This document shows, one piece after another, positions 7,005-15,964 of a DNA stretch of 64,000 nt. This stretch comes from Alphaproteobacteria bacterium (GTDB lineage Bacteria > Pseudomonadota > Alphaproteobacteria > Micavibrionales > Micavibrionaceae). Made by a program: the position numbers and the translations under genes. Position 1 is the first letter of the stretch, and each line of letters starts with the position of its first letter. The DNA lies in assembly GCA_021208265.1 (NCBI GenBank), contig JAJOJU010000046.1, forward strand, positions 1 through 64,000, in the 5' to 3' direction. Below the pieces are notes generated by a model. It worked only from the letters and a program-made list of their open reading frames with translations. It was not told where the DNA came from and searched no databases.

Positions 7005-8248
7005 TGTTCTGCTCTTTTTCTGCCCAGATCAAAGGCTCCGACAATTACTTGGCCACCAGTCGCTATCTCATCCAGATAATCCGCCCAGTCCTGCATCATT
7101 TTGGCGCGTTCATCCAGAAATTGAGCGCGGTCATACGCCCGGTCAATCTTACTTTTGTGGGCATGAGCAAGCTGTCGATCCACAACCTCGTGTCTATAGC
7201 CCAGCTTTTCCTTGATGGTACTCATGGCCAGCGCGCGAAAGCCATGTCCGGTCATGCGCCCCTTATATCCCATGCGTCCGATGGCAAAAAGAACTGTGTT
7301 ATTTGACATGGCCTGTTTAGGGCGCACCTGACTGGGAAAAACCCAATCCGTATTCAGATGCCCCGTTTCTTCATGCTGTTCTTTCAGAATGGCAATCGCT
7401 TGCCGGGAAAGCGGAACAATATGAGGTTTTCCCATCTTCATGCGTTCTGCCGGTATTTCCCAAACGGCGTTCTCAAAATCAATTTCATGCCATTTTGCGT
7501 GTATCATTTCCGTAGTGCGCGTGAAGCATAACATTAAAAGCCTTATAGCCCTGCGCGTCCGGGCATACAGGCGCGCATCATTTTTTTCAAGCACGTTCAG
7601 GAATTGAGGCATCTCCCTTATATCAAGACAATGAAAGTGCTGTGTTTTTCCTGCTTTCAAAGCCCCTTTTAAATCAGCCGCCGAATCACGCTTACAGCGG
7701 CCCGAAGAAATGCCATACCGGAAAATCTGACCACAAATCTGTTTTACCCGCGCGGCCACATCCAGCGCGCCCCGTTTCTCGATTCTCCTTAAAACACTTT
7801 CCAGCAAATCCGGCGGATCAATATCTGCAATAGGGCGTTTTCCGATAAATGGAAAAATATCAATCTCCAAGCGCCGCATAACATTCCGGGCATGGGCGGG
7901 TGTCCATTTCCCTTTCTGGTTTTCATGCCATTCACGAGCGACGACCTCGAATGTATTCCGGGATTTACGAACAGCCTGCTTGCGTTGCTGCTTCTTTTCC
8001 TCAGAAGGATCTTTTCCTGCGGCCAGCAACTTTTTTGCCTGATCTCGCTTCTCTCGCGCGTCTGCCAGAGTCACGATGGGATATACTCCCAGCGCGAGAA
8101 GTTTTTCTTTGCTCAAGAAATAGTATTTAAGCCGCCAGTAACGCGCGCCATCAGTGCGTACATACAGATAAAGCCCACCGCCATCAGCCAGTTTATATGG
8201 CTTTTCCTTGGGCTTTGCAGCACGGCATGTTTTGTCCGATAATTTCAC
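7001..8248 (-). CDS. P4-type integrase (DUF4102 + tyrosine recombinase)
   Basis: A 415-aa integrase. Residues 1-90 form the DUF4102 arm-binding domain (LADGGGLYLYV, YWRLKYYF, ALGVYPIVTLADARE). The core-binding and catalytic domains follow, with Arg in RLLMLCFTRTTEM, MTGHGFRALAMS (HxxR) and the QLAHAHKSKIDRAYDR segment carrying the second His and Tyr. It lies 157 bp from the 3' end of tRNA-Gly(UCC) and presumably catalysed insertion there. The downstream gene overlaps by 4 bp. Confidence 0.95.
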   Translation of the reverse strand: MKLSDKTCRAAKPKEKPYKLADGGGLYLYVRTDGARYWRLKYYFLSKEKLLALGVYPIVTLADAREKRDQAKKLLAAGKDPSEEKKQQRKQAVRKSRNTFEVVAREWHENQKGKWTPAHARNVMRRLEIDIFPFIGKRPIADIDPPDLLESVLRRIEKRGALDVAARVKQICGQIFRYGISSGRCKRDSAADLKGALKAGKTQHFHCLDIREMPQFLNVLEKNDARLYARTRRAIRLLMLCFTRTTEMIHAKWHEIDFENAVWEIPAERMKMGKPHIVPLSRQAIAILKEQHEETGHLNTDWVFPSQVRPKQAMSNNTVLFAIGRMGYKGRMTGHGFRALAMSTIKEKLGYRHEVVDRQLAHAHKSKIDRAYDRAQFLDERAKMMQDWADYLDEIATGGQVIVGAFDLGRKRAEQ

Positions 8249-8404
8249 CAGATACCCCTAAGATAAAAGATACCCCCGTAAAGTACCCCTAAAATTCTTG
8301 GATGTAAATGGATGGGTTAATGTTTAATCGGACAAAAATACATAGGATTTCAGCGCCTTTATTGCATTATTCTGGATTATCTCGGACGCTATCAAATAAA
8401 GAAA

Positions 8405-8478
8405 TGGAGCGGGTGATGGGAATCGAACCCACATAGCTAGCTTGGAAGGCTAGAGCTTTACCACTAAGCTACACCCGC
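8405..8478 (-). tRNA. tRNA-Gly (anticodon UCC)
   Basis: Cloverleaf read by eye: acceptor GCGGGTG pairs CACCCGC, the anticodon stem CTAGC/GCTAG encloses loop CTTCCAA with anticodon TCC, the T loop is GGTTCGATTCC, and CCA is encoded. Its 3' end is the attachment side of island 1. Confidence 0.96.
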
Positions 8479-8601
8479 ATTTGATAACCGCAGTCTTAAC
8501 ATTTTTTCAGGCGGCGTCAACAATTTAAGGGACATGCGTAATGGGTTTCCGGAACGGGCACCGGTCCCGCTTATAGTGAAGCCTGTCCATAATTCAAGGA
8601 A

Positions 8602-8676
8602 TGGAGCGGGAAACGGGGATCGAACCCGCGGCCCTCAGCTTGGGAAGCTGATGCTCTACCACTGAGCTATTCCCGC
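8602..8676 (-). tRNA. tRNA-Gly (anticodon CCC)
   Basis: Acceptor GCGGGAA pairs TTCCCGC, the anticodon stem TCAGC/GCTGA encloses TTCCCAA with anticodon CCC, the T loop is GGTTCGATCCC, and CCA is encoded. It lies upstream of tRNA-Gly(UCC) on the same strand. Confidence 0.96.
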
Positions 8677-8747
8677 CCGCCAAAAGAATGGTGCGAGATA
8701 AGCAGCTTTTTACGATAACTGCAAGCCCCCACCACAGGGCCTAAGGG

Positions 8748-9038
8748 CTAATTCCTGACGGCGTCTTCGTCATGCTGTTCAAAGAATTGAATCAGCTGCA
8801 GAAATTCCCGAATGCTGGATTGATCGGCTTTAAGCGCCTTTTCCATCAACTCACAGATATGAAACATATCACCCGCCATATTACCGGAAGCTGATATATC
8901 CTTAAAACAGGAGCGAACAGCCTGCTCAATACTGGCACGCGTTACTTCCATATCTATGCGCTTGGCTTCCGATTGCAAAAACAGAAGCGAAGCCAAAATC
9001 CCGATGGGATCATTCCCTGCGTCAATATTTTTACCCAA
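8748..9038 (-). CDS. Small helical protein downstream of luxI
   Basis: A 96-aa, helical, acidic protein (MGKNIDAGNDPIGILASLLF at the start, EQHDEDAVRN at the end). It begins 14 bp after the luxI stop and is preceded by AGGAG, so it is the last gene of the XRE-luxR-luxI operon. I recognise no domain. Its position suggests it is a quorum-sensing-controlled or accessory protein, but the sequence gives no direct support. Confidence 0.65.
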   Translation of the reverse strand: MGKNIDAGNDPIGILASLLFLQSEAKRIDMEVTRASIEQAVRSCFKDISASGNMAGDMFHICELMEKALKADQSSIREFLQLIQFFEQHDEDAVRN

Positions 9039-9052
9039 TATAATGCTCCTTT

Positions 9053-9802
9053 TTACGCTACTTTACGGACCTCGTTCTCGCGTATTTTCTGGCGAAGAAG
9101 CGGTGAATAGCCAAGAGCGCGCTGCTCGATTTCCTGTTCAATCGCATCCGGCGTACGGCCAAAATCCAGTACAGGATCTAATAAGCCCGTACTCTCGCGT
9201 ATGGTCCGGTTGATTTCCTCGTTCACCCAAAGACGACCCACACGAACCACTTCGCCGCCAATATCGGTTTCAGGACCCAAATAATCGACCTCCCAGCCGG
9301 GGCGCTCAAAAACCTTCCAGTAATGCGGGTTCATCAGGGCCACATAAGCATCCAGACGCTTATACAGCGCATATTCCATGTAACCCACGATAAGCTCGTT
9401 CACGACCGCACGGCGCCTGTCTCTGTCATCGCGCAGCCGCGGATGCACCACCAACCGGCTGGCTTCGTATATCTTGGGACCGGAAGGAAGCTCGGTCGTC
9501 ACCAAACTTCGGAAACTTTCGGAAATCATGAACTGACCGATAGTACCGGGTTCCGTGAGCTCATCCACCGTGGGAAACAGCCGTGTAACACCTAATATCC
9601 GGCCATCATGCTCGCAGCGGCTAACCAGATAGCGGGTTCCCGGCTTATCAAAATTATCCGCTTCCGTATTTTCATGGGCTGTCAATCCCTGTTTCCAACC
9701 CAGCTCCGCCACACAAACCTGATATCTGAGCTCAAATTGCTCTCTGAGCGGGTTGTGAGGAAAAAAGTTTACACAATTACCAACTCCGACGCATTCAATC
9801 AC
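9053..9802 (-). CDS. luxI: Acyl-homoserine-lactone synthase (LuxI family)
   Basis: LuxI enzymes make N-acyl-homoserine lactones from S-adenosylmethionine and an acyl donor (acyl-ACP or acyl-CoA). The invariant residues can be placed: Arg26 (LRYQVCVAE), Trp36, Asp49 and Asp52 (EADNFD), Arg74 (VTRLFPT) and Glu113 (YEASRLVV). At 249 aa it is longer than typical LuxI proteins (about 190-220 aa) because of a C-terminal extension after residue ~205. It lies 58 bp downstream of luxR on the same strand. The acyl chain cannot be predicted from sequence. Confidence 0.93.
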   Translation of the reverse strand: MIECVGVGNCVNFFPHNPLREQFELRYQVCVAELGWKQGLTAHENTEADNFDKPGTRYLVSRCEHDGRILGVTRLFPTVDELTEPGTIGQFMISESFRSLVTTELPSGPKIYEASRLVVHPRLRDDRDRRRAVVNELIVGYMEYALYKRLDAYVALMNPHYWKVFERPGWEVDYLGPETDIGGEVVRVGRLWVNEEINRTIRESTGLLDPVLDFGRTPDAIEQEIEQRALGYSPLLRQKIRENEVRKVA

Positions 9803-9860
9803 AGAAGTTCTCCTTTTCTTGTGAATGACTCCTGCGTTGATTGAAATAATTTTAGAGGAT

Positions 9861-10634
9861 TTAAGAAACTGACACTTTTGACAGGGGGGTCCCGATCAGC
9901 ACGGGATCAATAAGCCCAAGCCGTATCGCCTTGGTCATGGCATACACACGCCCGTAGGCATCTAGCTTTTTGAAAATCTTGTTCCAGTGGAACCGCACCG
10001 TGCTGAAACTGATATTAAGGATGGCAGCGATTTCCTCGTCTGTCTTGCTTTCCACCGCCCAGCACAGGATTTCTTTTTCCCGCACGGTCAGGCTGATCTG
10101 ATGATCAGGGCTGATCATGTTCTTGTATGTTTCGTGAAAATAAACCGTCAGGAAATAAGCATTCGCCAATAACTGGTAGTTTCGCTTTTGATGCCGGGCT
10201 TTTGCTTTGTTGGGTTCTGTACGGCATAGCCCCACCCCGACAATTTCCCCCGGCGAACTGATAAGCGAGATACCGATACCGTCAGATACACCGGCCTCAT
10301 CCGCCTCATCCATCAAGAGTTTGGAGGATTTCCGTATATTGGGATCCCTGTCCAGATCCGACCAGAAGAAAGGAACGCGGGATCTGGCAATCCGCTCGAT
10401 GACAGGATCGACATCGATATAATTATTCTGCCGGTAATATTTCATCCAGTGTTCGGGATAATTCGTCACCAGACCGTGCTGGCGCGGCAAACCCAAACTG
10501 GGGTGATCTGTAACAAGGCTATAAACAGCGCGGCCATAGCCCTCTCTCTCCATAATGGAGGCATATCTGCTAAAGGCCTCTTCCGGCGTTTCCGCAGAAT
10601 TTATCAGCGCTATATAATCATCCAAATTCTTCAT
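9861..10634 (-). CDS. luxR: LuxR-family autoinducer-binding regulator
   Basis: A 257-aa regulator. The N-terminal autoinducer-binding domain keeps the conserved ligand residues Trp63 and Tyr67 (HWMKYY), Asp76-Pro77 (DVDP) and Trp91 (FFWSD). The C-terminal LuxR HTH runs from LTVREKEILCWA through KTDEEIAAIL to STVRFHWNKIFKKL. It binds an acyl-homoserine lactone and controls transcription, probably including luxI just downstream. Its start overlaps the XRE gene end by 17 bp. I saw no clear lux-box palindrome in the 58-bp luxR-luxI gap. Confidence 0.93.
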   Translation of the reverse strand: MKNLDDYIALINSAETPEEAFSRYASIMEREGYGRAVYSLVTDHPSLGLPRQHGLVTNYPEHWMKYYRQNNYIDVDPVIERIARSRVPFFWSDLDRDPNIRKSSKLLMDEADEAGVSDGIGISLISSPGEIVGVGLCRTEPNKAKARHQKRNYQLLANAYFLTVYFHETYKNMISPDHQISLTVREKEILCWAVESKTDEEIAAILNISFSTVRFHWNKIFKKLDAYGRVYAMTKAIRLGLIDPVLIGTPLSKVSVS

Positions 10635-10980
10635 TTTTAATAAGTGATTTCATTAATCGCTTAATGGATTCTCTGGCATCCGAGTTTTGCAACTTGGTAA
10701 ATAAAGCCAGCATCTCCAAAGCTTCCTTGCTATAAATATGACTGTTTTTAGAATTATCTTTTAAAAAAACTGTAGGATCCTCTTCCATGGCTTCTGCCAG
10801 CTTAAAGAGCATACCGGCGCTTATTCTGTTCACGCCTTTTTCGTATTTTTGAATCTGCTGAAAACTTATCCCGACATGGTTGGCGAGGACTTCCTGACTC
10901 ATCCCTTTCAGAATGCGAACAGCCCGAAGGTTGGTTCCTACAATTTCATCGGCTTCAGTAGCACGTCTTTTGGTACGCAA
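10618..10980 (-). CDS. XRE-family transcriptional regulator heading the lux operon
   Basis: A 120-aa protein with a Cro/CI helix-turn-helix at about residues 15-70 (LRAVRILKGMSQEVLANHVG, ISFQQIQKYEKG, RISAGMLFKLAEAM) and a helical C-terminus. It matches the HTH regulators of the alphaproteobacterial Cro/CI type. The start is TTG, preceded by AGAGGGA. It overlaps luxR, so it is translationally coupled and likely modulates the quorum-sensing operon. Confidence 0.85.
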   Translation of the reverse strand: MRTKRRATEADEIVGTNLRAVRILKGMSQEVLANHVGISFQQIQKYEKGVNRISAGMLFKLAEAMEEDPTVFLKDNSKNSHIYSKEALEMLALFTKLQNSDARESIKRLMKSLIKNEEFG

Positions 10981-11156
10981 TTTAGATCCCTCTATTTTGG
11001 AAATGATATTACCATAGATAGAACATAAAAAAATTCAAAGGCTTTTTTAAGCATCGGAAAAGAAAATACTTTTTATGCCGATCAATACATTAATAACAAA
11101 AATTTTGTGAAATCTAATGCACGCACAGGTAATGAAGTTCTGAATATAAGGAAGAA

Positions 11157-11242
11157 TGGTGGTGGGGGTCGGATTCGAACCAACGTACTCATAAGAGGGC
11201 AGATTTACAGTCTGCTGCCATTAACCACTCGGCCACCCCACC
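11157..11242 (-). tRNA. tRNA-Tyr (anticodon GUA)
   Basis: An 86-nt tRNA with a long variable arm, as expected for tRNA-Tyr. Acceptor GGTGGGG pairs CCCCACC, the anticodon stem CAGA/TCTG encloses a loop with GTA, the T loop is GGTTCGAATCC, and CCA is encoded. It is divergent from rlmB, the typical alphaproteobacterial layout. Confidence 0.96.
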
Positions 11243-11325
11243 ACAGGGATACGAAGATGCCTTCGGTATGGGGGCTATACAAAAAGGTTTTTGACAGCTC
11301 TGTCAAGTGTGTGAATAGTGCGAAT

Positions 11326-12204
11326 ATGAAACAGCGTCCGAATTTTTCTAAAAAACAGCAAGGTAAGCCTTCCCAAAAGCGCCCGGCAAGGGGTTTTCAA
11401 AAAAAGATAGCCCCAAGCCGGGAAAAAACACAAGATCATCCACAAGCCCGGCGCCGCGCCTGACAATCCAGCTTTTCGGTCAGCATGCTGTACGGGAAGC
11501 CTGGCTGAACCCGCGACGGCATATTCAGGCGCTCTATGTCACGGAAAATACGCTCAAGGGGTTTGAAAGTGCCCTCGAAGAGAGCAAAGGCCTGAAACGT
11601 CCGGCGCCCACGCTGATAGACAAGGACATGCTGGATAAATCTCTGCCGCCCGGTACCGTGCATCAGGGCATTGCCTTGAACTGTTCCGCCCTGCCTGAGA
11701 TAGGCCTACAGGACCTGATTATCAGCGCGCGGCATAAAGAAAAAGCCCTCTTCGTTATTCTGGATCAGGTCAACCGACCCCCATAATATGGGAGCAATCC
11801 TCCGCAGTGCCTGCGCGTTCGGGGCAAATGGTATCATCGTGCAAAAGCGCCATGCCCCCGAATTACACGGCCCGGCAGGGGCTATCATCGCCAAAACCGC
11901 CTGCGGCGCCATGGAACATACACCCATCGCCTATGAAACCAATTTAAGCCGCAGCATCGAAGCGCTGCAGGAAGCGGGATATTTCGTCTACGGTCTTGAT
12001 GAACGGGGTGAAAACATGCCATCCCCCGGCACATTCCCACCACGCTGCGTGCTGGTTTTAGGCGCGGAAGGTGACGGGCTACGCCATTTAGTGAAAGAAA
12101 AATGTGATGTTCTAATAAAATTGCCGACCGCAGGAGCGATCGGCAGCTTGAATGTCTCTAACGCCGCAGCAGTGGCGCTTTATAGTGCAGCTATAGCGCC
12201 CTAA
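11326..12204 (+). CDS. rlmB: 23S rRNA 2'-O-methyltransferase RlmB/TrmH, frameshifted
   Basis: A SPOUT-family rRNA methyltransferase. A basic N-terminal tail (MKQRPNFSKKQQGK) precedes the substrate-binding domain (LTIQLFGQHAVREAWLNP). The SPOUT domain has DPHNMGAILRSACAFGANGI, VLVLGAEGDGLRHLV and LPTAGAIGSLNVSNAAAVAL, the three knot motifs. Two single-base breaks interrupt the frame: one between about 11364 and 11463, and one near 11774, where one extra base splits LDQV from DPHNMG. Removing them gives about 290 aa. The motifs are intact, so assembly error is likelier than decay. The gene ends in a 4-bp overlap with the convergent neighbour. Confidence 0.85.
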
Positions 12205-12683
12205 ACTACAGGAATAAACTCATCATTTTCTGTAGCAGGAACATACTTACCAGAAGCCGGCTTAAGTGCTTTATAACCTTCGGTAAAGGCCTCTACGCCC
12301 TTGGCATTTTCAAGTGCTTCATACTTTGTCAAAAGCTCCTGAAGTTGGCCGAAAGTTACAAATTTGTGTTTATGTTCGCAGTACTCTCTTGTGCTGAGCA
12401 GAACATCCAGATGCGTACGCAATCTGGCAGATACATCAAATAATGTATTCTCATCACCAGGGGCATTAGCATCAATACCCGCGTCTTTATAAGCTTTAAG
12501 TATTTCAGGTCTGTCTTTATGAGGATAAACACCAGAGACATAAAGACCAACAACCAGATTATGACTGCGATCTGCCGGAAAAACTTTGTCAGACCATGAT
12601 TTTTTCTTGTCTTCCATGGCAAGATAGTGGTCCAAGCCAGTATTCGTCTTAAACGACTGCCATAAATTACCTACAACGCTCAT
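12201..12683 (-). CDS. Hypothetical protein
   Basis: A 160-aa soluble protein (MSVVGNLWQSFKTNTGLDHY at the start) with a predicted helical core and no signal peptide. The segment DAGIDANAPGDENTLFDV followed by RLRTHLDVLLSTREY looks conserved in style, but I do not recognise a family. It is convergent with rlmB and the stop codons overlap. Upstream is AT-rich, with no obvious operon partner. Confidence 0.6.
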   Translation of the reverse strand: MSVVGNLWQSFKTNTGLDHYLAMEDKKKSWSDKVFPADRSHNLVVGLYVSGVYPHKDRPEILKAYKDAGIDANAPGDENTLFDVSARLRTHLDVLLSTREYCEHKHKFVTFGQLQELLTKYEALENAKGVEAFTEGYKALKPASGKYVPATENDEFIPVV

Positions 12684-12778
12684 AATAAAATCTCCAATAT
12701 AAATTCCAGATGCACAACTCTATACCCACACTATGTATTATGTCAATGAATAAATTATATAAAATTTTAATCAAAATT

Positions 12779-12808
12779 TTGACAAATACAACTCATCACA
12801 GGTACACT
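12779..12808 (+). promoter_or_regulatory. Strong sigma-70-like promoter
   Basis: A perfect TTGACA (12779-12784) lies 18 bp from TACACT (12803-12808). It points to a ~290-nt unit ending in the terminator at 13072-13108. Confidence 0.5.
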
Positions 12809-12871
12809 AAAAATATAAGCACAATGAATCGCGTATAAGCGATCGTGACATAGAGGATAGTGTGAACGGCT

Positions 12872-13051
12872 ATGGGATCTGAAACCCTTCCCCACTTCAT
12901 GTTTATGGTTTTCGAACTGGTGATGAGCGCCCTGCCGTATCCGCAGAAGCAGCGCCGCCAGCCTTCTCTTGCAACTCAGTTTCCCCAAAACCCGCGAAGG
13001 GATTACCTTACGATGCTTCGGCGTAAAATGGCGCCGACGCACGGATCGTAA
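12872..13051 (+). CDS. Possible 59-aa small protein (or part of a small RNA)
   Basis: An ORF of 59 codons (MGSETLPHFMFMVFELVMSA at the start), basic in its second half (RRKMAPTHGS end). It lies inside a unit with its own promoter and a strong terminator 21 bp after the stop. The nearest ribosome-binding-like sequence (GAGGA) is about 14 bases upstream, which is poor. The transcript could instead be a non-coding RNA. I recognise no homologue. Confidence 0.35.
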   Translation: MGSETLPHFMFMVFELVMSALPYPQKQRRQPSLATQFPQNPRRDYLTMLRRKMAPTHGS

Positions 13052-13071
13052 CCCCCTTCACCCCAAACCCT

Positions 13072-13108
13072 GCCTCGGTGAATCCCCCATTCACCGAGGC
13101 ATTTTTTT
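13072..13108 (+). terminator. Intrinsic terminator of the orphan unit
   Basis: A perfect 12-bp stem (13072-13083 with 13089-13100) with a C-rich loop is followed by seven T residues. It ends the orphan unit and insulates polA. Confidence 0.9.
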
Positions 13109-13145
13109 ATGGACTTGGGCGTAGCCATACTCCATTCTTCCCCCC

Positions 13146-15964
13146 ATGGCTGCCGAAAAAACACCCCCTGATTCCGAAATGCGGAAAGATGATTTGTACC
13201 TTGTTGATGGCTCCGGATTCATCTTCCGGGCTTATTTTGCCCTGCCCCAGAACCTGACAAACCCGGCGGGCCAACCGGTGGGCGCGGTGCTGGGTTTCGT
13301 GAACATGCTGATGAAGCTTTTGAGCGACTTTCATGCCCCGAATATCGCCGTTATATTCGACGCCGCCCGCAAGAACTTCCGCTACGATATCTATGACCTA
13401 TACAAGGCTAACCGCGATGATCCGCCGGAAGATTTAATACCGCAATTCCCGATGTTCCGCACCGCCGCCGAAGCCTTCGGCATTCCGGCGCTGGAGGTTG
13501 AAGGGTATGAGGCCGATGATTTGATAGCCGCTTACGCCCGTCTGGCGCAGGAACAGGGGAAAAACGTTACGATTGTGGGGTCTGATAAAGACCTTTATCA
13601 GCTGGTCAATGACCATGTACGGTTGTTTGATCCCTTAAAACAGAAATATATCGGCCCGGCGGAAGTGGCTGAAAAATTCGGTGTCCCGCCTGAAAAAGTG
13701 GTGGAAGTGCAAGCGCTTTCGGGGGACAGCGTTGATAATATTCCGGGCGTTCCCGGCATCGGCCCCAAAACAGCGGCGGAGCTGATTAATACTTACGGCG
13801 ATGTTGAAACACTGCTTGCCCGCGCCGGAGAGATCACCCAAAACAAGCGCCGTGAAAGCCTGATCGAACATGCGGAAAACGCCCGGATATCACGAAAGCT
13901 AGTGGAGCTCGATCGCTTCGCCCCCCGTGCCAATGGCGGTGGAGGACTTAAAAAGCTCGCGATCTGTCGGACAACAAAGCGCTGGTGGCATTCTTGCAGG
14001 AACAAGGGTTTAAATCCGTTCTGGCGCGGCTGGGCGCCTCCACGGAAACAGCTGGTCCTACAACCGCTTCTGCCCCACAGAATGCAGCACCAGCAGCAAA
14101 ATACCCATCGCTATCTGATAACAAATACACCCTGATCACCGATGAAAAAACGCTGACCCAATGGATCGTCAAGGCCTATGAAGAAGGCATTCTGGCGATT
14201 GATACCGAAACCACCAGCCTGACGCCCGCTATGGCTGATCTGGTGGGTATTCGATCGCCATCACGCCGGGCGAAGCGGCCTATATCCCGCTCGGTCACAA
14301 ACAAAGCGGCGGTGATTTATTCGGCGGCGGCGGCGACGCACCCGATCAATTGCCGATGGATAAAGCCATCGCGCTCCTGAAACCGCTGCTGGAGGATGAG
14401 TCCGTCCTTAAAATCGGCCATAACATGAAATATGACTGGCAGATGTTTAAGCAAAAGGGCATCCACACGGCACCTTGCGATGATACGATGCTGATATCAT
14501 ACGTGCTGGATGGCTCCACCGTTTCGCACGGCATGGATAATCTGTCCGAACGCTATCTGGGCCATAAGCCGATTTCCTATGACGAAGTAACGGGCACGGG
14601 GAAAAGCCGTATTACCTTTGATCTGGTGTCCCTCGATAAAGCCCTCGATTACGCGGCGGAAGACGCTGATGTCACGCTGCGCCTGCATAAGCTTTTAAAG
14701 CCGCGGCTGGTGCAGGAAAAGATGGTGTCGGTCTATGAGAATATCGATCGCCCGCTCATTCCCGTTATTGCCCAGATGGAGCTGGAGGGCATTAAGGTGG
14801 ACTCAGCCATCCTCAAATCCATGAGCACCGAATTCGGCTTAAAGCTTGCGGCGCTGGAAAAGGAAATTCAGGATATCGCGGGCATGCCGTTTAACGTGGC
14901 ATCGCCTAAACAAGTGGGTGAAATCCTCTTCGATTCCATGGGCCTTTCTGGCGGCAAGAAAACCAAAACGGGCCAGTGGCAGACGGATGCCGATCTACTG
15001 GAAGATCTAGCCGCGCAGGGGCATGAGATCATCAAAAAAAATCCTCGAATACCGGATGCTGGCGAAACTCAAATCAACTTATACCGATGCGTTGCAGGAA
15101 CAGCTAAACCCGCGCACGGGCCGGGTGCATACATCATTCGCGGTGGCGCATACCAGCACCGGGCGGCTGGCCTCCAGCGATCCGAACCTCCAGAACATCC
15201 CGATCCGTACGGAAGAGGGGCGCAAGATACGGGAGGCGTTTGTCGCGGCGCCGGGACACGTACTCCTCTCCGTTGATTACTCGCAAGTGGAGCTGCGTTT
15301 AGCGGCGCAAATGGCGGGGGTGGAAGCCCTTAAAAAAGCGTTTCGGGACGGGGAAGATATCCATACCCTCACCGCCAGCCAAGTCTTCGGCGTGCCATTG
15401 GATCAAGTCACGCCCGATATCCGCCGCCAGGCCAAGGCCGTGAACTTCGGCATCATATACGGTATTTCCGGCTGGGGTCTTGCCAAACAACTCGGCATTG
15501 ATGCCGGAACCGCCAATGAATTCATCAAGCGTTATCTTACAAAGTTCAAGGAAATTCAGGATTTCATGGAGGCGCGGAAGGATGAAGCGCGCGCCAACCT
15601 TTACGTCAAAACGCTCTATGGACGCAAATGCTTCACCCCGAACATCAATAACAAGATGCAAGGCTTAAAGCTGGGGGCCGAACGCGCCGCGATCAATGCC
15701 CCCCTACAAGGTACGGCGGCAGATATCATGAAAATTGCCATGGCTGCCATGCCGCCTGCCCTTGCCAAAGCGGGCTTGAAAGCACGCATGCTCTTACAGG
15801 TTCATGATGAATTGATTTTTGAAGTACCGGAAGGCGAGGCCGAAAAAACCGCCGTACTGGTTAAGGATGTCATGGAGAACGCTTTCAAATTTCCCGGCAT
15901 TAATTTTGACGTGCCGCTGGACGCTGAGGCCGGTACGGGCCTCTCATGGGCAGCAGCACATTAG
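13146..15964 (+). CDS. polA: DNA polymerase I, frameshifted
   Basis: Replication and repair polymerase. The 5'-3' exonuclease domain comes first (LYLVDGSGFIFRAYFAL, VGSDKDLYQLV, GDSVDNIPGVPGIGPKTA). The 3'-5' exonuclease domain follows (LAIDTETTSL, IGHNMKYDWQ), then the polymerase domain (TGRLASSDPNLQNIPIR, SVDYSQVELRL, RRQAKAVNFGIIYG, LQVHDELIFEV). All catalytic motifs are present. Four single-base indels break the frame: a C-run at 13922-13927, an A-run near 13951, a missing T near 14252, and an A-run of eight near 15034-15041. The restored protein is about 935 aa. The stop overlaps the convergent DUF1223 gene. Confidence 0.93.

Larger units (their letters stand above)
1508..8408. mobile_element. 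Integrative island 1 at tRNA-Gly(UCC)
   Basis: The segment lies between the 3' end of tRNA-Gly(UCC) and the tuf leader. A P4-type integrase sits 157 bp from the tRNA 3' end, the usual arrangement for islands integrated into tRNA genes. AlpA and HTH genes and a second tyrosine recombinase follow on the same strand, then AbiTii and a divergent cargo operon. The outer boundary is set by an imperfect copy of the tRNA 3' end at 1508-1529. No conjugation or structural phage genes are present, so it resembles a small non-self-transmissible island. Confidence 0.75.

Noticed and set aside
9803-9860. lux box between luxR and luxI
   Set aside because: No 18-20-bp dyad could be found by eye in this short gap.
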